Shown piece after piece: positions 58,943 to 64,000 of a stretch of DNA of 64,000 nt. The position numbers were made by a program, and so were the translations under genes. Within the stretch, counting starts at the first letter, position 1, and each line of letters starts with the position of its first letter. The notes under the pieces were generated by a model. That model saw nothing but the letters and a program-made list of their open reading frames with translations. It was not told where the DNA came from and searched no databases. This DNA is from Synechococcus sp. UW140 (lineage in GTDB: Bacteria; Cyanobacteriota; Cyanobacteriia; PCC-6307; Cyanobiaceae): assembly GCF_900474295.1 (NCBI RefSeq), contig NZ_UCOB01000030.1:1-64000 (forward strand), read 5' to 3'.

Positions 58943-61906
58943 TTGACGCAGCTTGAACAGCGCCCGTCTTCTGCTGCAGAAACGGTTTCCTCGCTCTCGC
59001 CATTTGTGCAACGGCATGTCGGCCCGAGTGAGGCGGACCAGCAAACGATGCTGGAGTCGCTTGGCTTTGCCGATCTCGACGCCTTTGTGAGCGCAGTCGT
59101 TCCTGGGGCGATTCTTGATGCCGCTCCGCCTGTGGAGAGCATGCCACTGGGCTGTGGTGAGGCCGAAGCCTTGGCTGAATTGCGGGTGATTGGATCCCGC
59201 AATCGGGTGCGGCGTTCATTGATTGGTCTTGGCTATCACGACACAGCCACGCCAGCACTGATCAAGCGCCATGTGTTGGAGAACCCCGCCTGGTACACCG
59301 CTTACACCCCTTATCAGGCGGAGATTGCTCAGGGACGGTTGGAGGCCCTGCTCAATTTTCAGACGCTGATCAGTGAACTGACCGGACTGCCGATCGCCAA
59401 TGCTTCGCTGCTAGACGAGGCCACCGCATGCGCTGAGGCCATGGGCCTCAGCTTCGCTGTGTGCACCAGGCCTGAGGCCAAGCGATTCCTGGTGGATGCT
59501 GCCGTGCTTCCCCAAACCTTGGCGGTGTTGCAGACCCGGGCAGAACCGCTTGGGGTGGTGATCGACGTGGCGGAGCCCGAGGCCTTCCGCTGGGATCAAG
59601 ATGTGTTCGGCATGTTGCTTCAGCTTCCCGGTCGTTGCGGACGGCTGTGGGATCCAACTGCAGTGATCGCCCAGGCCCATGCCCATCACGCCCTGGCGAC
59701 GGTTGCGGTCGATCCCTTGGCCCAGGTGCTGCTGGCCCCTGTGGGTGAGTTGGGGGCCGACATCGCCGTGGGTAGTGCCCAGCGTTTCGGTGTTCCCATG
59801 GGGGGCGGTGGTCCCCATGCTGCTTTTTTCGCGACCCGTGAAGCCTTCAAGCGTCAGGTGCCGGGGCGGATCGTCGGTCAGTCCCGCGATGCGGAAGGGC
59901 GGCCAGCGTTGCGGCTAGCCCTTCAGACCCGTGAGCAGCACATCCGACGGGACAAGGCCACGAGCAACATTTGCACCGCCCAGGTGTTGTTGGCCGTGAT
60001 GGCCTCCTTCTATGCGGTTCACCATGGACCGGATGGCTTGGAGGCGATCGCTCGACAGCTTGTCGATCTCCGCCTCCGATTGGAAGCAGGGCTGCGCCAA
60101 TTGGGTTATCCCTTGGCCGCGGGCTGTCGGTTTGACGGCGTCGATGTGCGGTGTGTGCAGGCTCCTGCCGTGCATCGTCTGGCGTCGGAACAGGGATACA
60201 ACCTGCGGGTGCTCCCCGATGGTGCTGCTCCAGATCAAGCCGAGGGCTTTGGGATCAGCCTGGATGAATGCAGCGATGCTGCGGAGGTTGACGCCCTGCT
60301 GGCGATTCTGGCCCAGGCGGCCGGGGCTGCCCCGCTGCCGCCGGCTGGCGATGCGCTGCCGTTGTTGCTGGGAGATGCGGCGCTAAAAGCGGCTCTCCCC
60401 GGTGTTCCCCTGCGCGAGGACACCTGGCTTCAGCAACCGGTTTTTCATCACCATCGCAGCGAAACGGAGCTGCTTCGCTACATCCAGAAGCTGGTGAGCA
60501 GGGATCTGTCCCTGGTGCACAGCATGATTCCCCTGGGCAGCTGCACGATGAAGCTCAATGCTGCTGCTGAGCTGGCTCCAGTCAGTTGGCATGGATTTGC
60601 TGCCCTGCATCCATTCGCGCCGCCGGAACAGCTGGCGGGTCTGAGGCAGATGGTGGCCGATCTGGAAACCTGGTTGGCTGCTCTGACTGGCTTTGCAGGC
60701 GTGTCGCTGCAGCCCAATGCCGGTTCTCAGGGGGAATACGCCGGCTTGTTGGTGATCCGAGCCTGGCATCTCTCCCGCGGTGACGTGGGCAGGGATGTTT
60801 GTTTGATTCCCACCAGCGCCCACGGCACCAACCCGGCCAGTGCCGTGATGGCAGGTTTGCGGGTGGTGCCGGTCGCTTGCGACCAGCACGGCAATATTGA
60901 TCTCGTCGATCTGCAGGCCAAGGCCGAGCAGCACGGCGAGCGCCTGGCGGCCTTGATGGTCACCTACCCCTCCACCCACGGTGTATTCGAACCGGGGATC
61001 CGCGAGATCTGTGCCTGTGTGCATGCCCACGGTGGTCAGGTGTATCTCGACGGCGCCAATCTCAATGCCCAGGTGGGCTTGTGCAGGCCCGGAGCCTATG
61101 GAGCCGATGTCTGCCATCTGAACTTGCATAAGACCTTCTGCATCCCCCATGGCGGCGGCGGGCCCGGTGTTGGACCGATTGGTGTGGCGGAGCATCTGCT
61201 CCCCTTCCTGCCTGGGCACCCCCTGGCTGAATGTGGTGGCAACGAGGCGATCAGTGCGGTGTCGGCTGCGCCCTGGGGCAGTGCCGGCATCCTGCCGATC
61301 AGTTGGATGTACTTGCGTCTGATGGGTCCGCATGGCCTGCGCAAGGCCACCGCGATCGCTCTTCTCGCCGCGAATTACATGGCCCGGCGGCTTGATCCCC
61401 ATTTCCCGGTGTTGTTCCGTGGTGAAGGCGGCTTAGTGGCGCATGAATGCATCCTTGATCTACGCGAGCTCAAGCGCACAGCAGGCCTGGAGGTGGATGA
61501 CATCGCCAAGCGCCTGATGGACTATGGCTTCCATGCCCCCACAGTGAGCTGGCCTGTGGCCGGCACCGTGATGGTGGAGCCGACTGAAAGTGAAAGCCTG
61601 CCTGAACTGGATCGGTTCTGTGAAGCGATGATCGCGATCCGGGCCGAAGCGGCGGCGATTGAAACCGGCGCCAGTGATCCAACCGATAACCCGCTGAAGC
61701 GGGCTCCCCATACTCTTGCGGCCGTGACTGCTGAGAGCTGGGATCGGCCTTACAGCCGAGCGCAGGCTGCTTTCCCCTTGGCGGATCAGCGTGAGTACAA
61801 ATTCTGGCCCCATGTCGCCCGCATCGATAACGCTTACGGCGATCGCAACCTTGTGTGCACCTGTCCTTCAGTGGCAGATCTGGCGGATCAGCAACTCTCA
61901 GGTTAA
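58943..61906 (+). CDS. gcvP: glycine dehydrogenase (decarboxylating), P protein
   Basis: 987 residues from a TTG at 58943 ([13 protein letters not shown]). Homodimeric-type P protein: N-terminal half related to the catalytic half, then the PLP lysine in [15 protein letters not shown] (near residue 730) with the glycine-rich phosphate site. It decarboxylates glycine and loads the aminomethyl group onto GcvH. With gcvH it forms a likely operon; gcvT is about 48 kb away. The TTG start is the only sensible one in context. Confidence 0.95.
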   Translation: MTQLEQRPSSAAETVSSLSPFVQRHVGPSEADQQTMLESLGFADLDAFVSAVVPGAILDAAPPVESMPLGCGEAEALAELRVIGSRNRVRRSLIGLGYHDTATPALIKRHVLENPAWYTAYTPYQAEIAQGRLEALLNFQTLISELTGLPIANASLLDEATACAEAMGLSFAVCTRPEAKRFLVDAAVLPQTLAVLQTRAEPLGVVIDVAEPEAFRWDQDVFGMLLQLPGRCGRLWDPTAVIAQAHAHHALATVAVDPLAQVLLAPVGELGADIAVGSAQRFGVPMGGGGPHAAFFATREAFKRQVPGRIVGQSRDAEGRPALRLALQTREQHIRRDKATSNICTAQVLLAVMASFYAVHHGPDGLEAIARQLVDLRLRLEAGLRQLGYPLAAGCRFDGVDVRCVQAPAVHRLASEQGYNLRVLPDGAAPDQAEGFGISLDECSDAAEVDALLAILAQAAGAAPLPPAGDALPLLLGDAALKAALPGVPLREDTWLQQPVFHHHRSETELLRYIQKLVSRDLSLVHSMIPLGSCTMKLNAAAELAPVSWHGFAALHPFAPPEQLAGLRQMVADLETWLAALTGFAGVSLQPNAGSQGEYAGLLVIRAWHLSRGDVGRDVCLIPTSAHGTNPASAVMAGLRVVPVACDQHGNIDLVDLQAKAEQHGERLAALMVTYPSTHGVFEPGIREICACVHAHGGQVYLDGANLNAQVGLCRPGAYGADVCHLNLHKTFCIPHGGGGPGVGPIGVAEHLLPFLPGHPLAECGGNEAISAVSAAPWGSAGILPISWMYLRLMGPHGLRKATAIALLAANYMARRLDPHFPVLFRGEGGLVAHECILDLRELKRTAGLEVDDIAKRLMDYGFHAPTVSWPVAGTVMVEPTESESLPELDRFCEAMIAIRAEAAAIETGASDPTDNPLKRAPHTLAAVTAESWDRPYSRAQAAFPLADQREYKFWPHVARIDNAYGDRNLVCTCPSVADLADQQLSG

Positions 61907-62001
61907 ATTTTCATCGAAATCGAAAAAATACCTTTCGGTTTTCTCTGTAGAACGAAAAGTGTTTGCACACTGTTCGGCATCTGCTTCATCGCAGGGGGAC
62001 C

Positions 62002-62220
62002 ATGACCATCAAATCCACCACACCGGCGTTGCCTGATTGTTTGGAGTCGGCTCTTGAGCGGGGTCACACCCTGCAAATGGAAGGCACCAACGTCGTGCGC
62101 GTTCCTTTCGGCGTGCGTCAAGCGCGTCGTCAGCGTCCTGAACGGCCTGAGCGCTGGGCCACCCTGGTGCTTCCATTCCAGCTGCAGGATTCGCCAACCC
62201 CGCCTCCTCAGGCTGCCTGA
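62002..62220 (+). CDS. small basic hypothetical protein
   Basis: 72 residues from the ATG at 62002, with AGGGGG just upstream. It starts MTIKSTTPALPDCLESALER and has a basic middle (VRQARRQRPERPERWATLVL) and a Pro-rich end. Mildly protein-like; similar short genes follow gcvP in picocyanobacteria. Function unknown. Confidence 0.65.
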   Translation: MTIKSTTPALPDCLESALERGHTLQMEGTNVVRVPFGVRQARRQRPERPERWATLVLPFQLQDSPTPPPQAA

Positions 62221-62229
62221 ACTGTTTGA

Positions 62230-62276
62230 AGGAGGAGCTGCAGGGTGTCAGGCGACCCCGATCAGCTGCTCCTCCT
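62230..62276. terminator. inverted repeat between convergent small genes
   Basis: AGGAGGAGC at 62230-62238 and GCTCCTCCT at 62268-62276 can pair as a 9-bp stem with a 29-nt loop, in the region where the plus-strand gene (ending 62220) and the minus-strand gene (ending 62248) meet. No T-run; it may be a bidirectional terminator or chance. Confidence 0.3.
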
Positions 62277-62451
62277 GAGACAGTTTCCAGTCGATCAGTG
62301 CTTTCACATCCTCCAGCGAGCAGGTGGGTGTCCGAAAGGGAAGAACAGTCATCGGGCTGCGTTCTGGCCTCACTTGCCATGAGTGGTTGGCCTGCTCCAC
62401 CAGCACGAAGCCGCTGTACCGAATCGTTTTGAGAGCGATGTCAGATCTCAT
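62248..62451 (-). CDS. small conserved-looking hypothetical protein
   Basis: 67 residues (MRSDIALKTIRYSGFVLVEQ). A beta-strand-rich first half (SWQVRPERSPMTVLPFRTP) and a helix (LEDVKALIDWKLSQEEQ). It looks like a small, folded cyanobacterial protein of unknown role. ATG start; no good Shine-Dalgarno sequence. About 250 bp of unassigned sequence separates it from the pirin gene. Confidence 0.7.
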   Translation of the reverse strand: MRSDIALKTIRYSGFVLVEQANHSWQVRPERSPMTVLPFRTPTCSLEDVKALIDWKLSQEEQLIGVA

Positions 62452-62698
62452 CGAGGTCCGAGGGGCTTGAGCACCTTGCTATTTCAGGGCACAAGATGTG
62501 GTGTGCAAGAGAATTTTTCAATCTCTTTGGGATCATCTGATTGATTGCAATCAGGCAGCCGCGAAAAGCTGGGTTTCCTTTTGGGCAGAGGGTATCTCGC
62601 TAGGAAATGTTGTTACTTACGCTACCTATGTCATCAACATTGATGTTGGTCGGCTTGTCGCTGGGCACTAGGGATGGTGTGCGTCCCTGTCGGACCCA

Positions 62699-63448
62699 TC
62701 AGCTCAGGAGAAACAGCAGTGCATCGCAACGATCACTGCTGCTGCCACTGGTGTTGCGCAGGCTGCAGTGGGTGGTGCCTTTGAGCAGGCCGATGCCGTC
62801 GCCCCGCCCCAGCTGGATGGGCGGGTTTGCTGCTTCGCCTGTGAGCTCGGCGTTGCCGTCGATCATTTGGACCCAGGCGCTCTGGTCACCCAACGCAGGT
62901 AGCGGTAGCTCTGAGCCGACTGGGGGCTGGGCGCGCCAGATCTGTACAGGTCTGGCGATCGCCATTGCCTCTGGCTGGTCCGGAGCGATCAGCGGTGTCC
63001 AGTCGGTGCCGATGGCGATTTGGCGTTGTTCGTAGCTCGGCGAGAGGCCAAGTTCGTCTGGTTCGATCCAAAGCTGCAGCAGCCTGCAGGGCACGTCTCC
63101 TTCGTTCACTTCGCTGTGCACGATGCCCGTGCCGGCGCTCATGCGCTGCACATCACCAGCGTGAATCACCCCGCTGTGACCCATCGAGTCGCGATGGTTG
63201 AGTTGGCCTTCCACCATCACGGTGATGATTTCCATGTCGCGGTGGGGATGCATGCCAAAGCCCTGGCCTGCCGCGATCACGTCGTCGTTGATCACCCGCA
63301 GCGGTCCGAAGCCCATCCAATCGGGATGGTGATGACCTGCAAAGGAAAAGCTGTGCCAAGAGTTGAGCCAGCCTCGCTCGCTGTGGAAGCGTTCTCCGGC
63401 AAGGCGGAGCACCAGGGCGGAATCACTGATCGATGCTGGTTCGTTCAT
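62699..63448 (-). CDS. pirin family protein
   Basis: 249 residues, two cupin domains. The metal ligands are in FGMHPHRDMEIITVM (His, His and Glu) of the N-terminal cupin, as in YhhW-type pirins that bind iron and act as quercetin dioxygenases in vitro. Its real role is unknown. The start lies 37 bp after the end of the FMN reductase gene on the same strand. Confidence 0.9.
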   Translation of the reverse strand: MNEPASISDSALVLRLAGERFHSERGWLNSWHSFSFAGHHHPDWMGFGPLRVINDDVIAAGQGFGMHPHRDMEIITVMVEGQLNHRDSMGHSGVIHAGDVQRMSAGTGIVHSEVNEGDVPCRLLQLWIEPDELGLSPSYEQRQIAIGTDWTPLIAPDQPEAMAIARPVQIWRAQPPVGSELPLPALGDQSAWVQMIDGNAELTGEAANPPIQLGRGDGIGLLKGTTHCSLRNTSGSSSDRCDALLFLLS

Positions 63449-63485
63449 GGCTTCGCCGTTGGGGAGGTGATGCCGAGTGATCGGC

Positions 63486-64000
63486 TCAGAGTTGGAGAGG
63501 TGTCATTTGCAGCAGACGCTGCAGCAGGTCGGCGATGCTGTCGTCTTTCGGGGGTTTGGCATGGTTGCTGAGCAACTGGCGGCCCACCACTTCGGCGCCG
63601 AGGTGGGTGAGCTGGATGCGCAGCGACAGCAGCAGTTCCATGCCGCCACCGCCTGAGAAGGTCGCCATCGCGATTGGCCGGCCATTGAATAGGGCCCTGA
63701 AGTCGTCCCCTTGCACCGATAACCAGGCGATCGCGTTGGTTAGGCAGGGCGGAATCGAGCCGTTGTATTCCGGAGCGCAGATCACCCATCGTGGAGCTGC
63801 CAACAGTTGTGCTTGGAGAGCTGCGATGGCGGCCGGTGTTTCTCCTTGTTGGGTCCGGGGGGTGAAGAGGGGAAGCTCGATCGTGGTGAGATCAAGCAGG
63901 TCTGCGGTGGTGTCGAGCTTTTGGGCGGCTTCAACGAATCGCTGTCCCAGCTTGAGGTTCTCACCGTTGCTGGCAGCGATCACCAGTAGGCCTGGAGCAG
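63486..64000 (-). CDS. NADPH-dependent FMN reductase family protein, cut by the right edge
   Basis: At least 171 residues; the frame continues to the window edge (APGLLVIAASNGENLKLGQR). The flavodoxin-like fold shows the phosphate-binding loop (AASNGENLK) and the central APEYNGSIPPCLTNAIAWLS motif typical of the family, followed by GRPIAMATFSGGGGMELLL. It reduces FMN or quinones with NADPH. Possibly co-transcribed with pirin. Confidence 0.88.
   Translation of the reverse strand, partial: APGLLVIAASNGENLKLGQRFVEAAQKLDTTADLLDLTTIELPLFTPRTQQGETPAAIAALQAQLLAAPRWVICAPEYNGSIPPCLTNAIAWLSVQGDDFRALFNGRPIAMATFSGGGGMELLLSLRIQLTHLGAEVVGRQLLSNHAKPPKDDSIADLLQRLLQMTPLQL

Overview
The window looks like chromosome of a marine picocyanobacterium of the Synechococcus type. 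The housekeeping genes are compact, GC-rich and closely packed. There are two acyl-lipid desaturases of the cyanobacterial delta-9 type, a rplI-dnaB pair, a group 2 sigma factor, cyanobacterial-type polyamine genes, and giant repeat-rich surface proteins of the kind known from marine Synechococcus. No strain can be named from the sequence alone.

Layout. 1-2.4 kb: the left-truncated remains of an RTX (calcium-binding nonapeptide) protein on the minus strand, broken by one frameshift and one in-frame stop. 2.5-13.8 kb: a small unknown gene, queE-pyrG, dps, a sigma factor, aspS, gcvT, a cNMP-binding-domain protein, speB-speE, a membrane protein and a 42-residue membrane peptide. 13.8-17.5 kb: a low-GC stretch of small orphan genes around a GGQ release-factor-like hydrolase (ArfB type), several too short for ordinary gene calling. 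17.5-28.5 kb: mazG, a DUF2227 gene, tRNA-Val(UAC), a Mn/Zn-type ABC transporter, an SDR, a 2OG-Fe(II) oxygenase pair, valS, and a three-gene ABC-2 exporter whose ATPase has no ordinary start codon. 28.5-40 kb: an operon of a solute-binding lipoprotein with two MscS-type channels, a TVP38 protein, DUF389 with an overlapping 51-residue gene, ligA, a SprT-like gene, and a chorismate-lyase-like gene that probably starts at CTG. 40-52 kb: mnmG and an 8.6-kb gene for a 2882-residue surface-type protein (DUF4347, seven-bladed FG-GAP-like propeller, ten 117-residue tandem repeats, cadherin/VCBS modules), preceded by an AraC-type regulator. 52-64 kb: dnaB, rplI, two desaturases around an HTH-like gene, a Met-gamma-lyase-fold enzyme, gcvH-gcvP, small genes, a pirin and a right-truncated FMN reductase.

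How the genes work together. SpeB and SpeE make putrescine and then spermidine. GcvT, GcvH and GcvP are three of the four parts of the glycine cleavage system, important in photorespiration; gcvT lies about 48 kb from the other two. The giant protein and the broken RTX gene share the same beta-sandwich module, so the window holds two cell-surface or secreted adhesin-like proteins at its left edge and centre. The most unusual points are the recently duplicated repeat array with a decayed extra copy near the C-terminus, the channel/binding-protein operon, the small-gene cluster at 14.1-16.1 kb, and two probable CTG starts.
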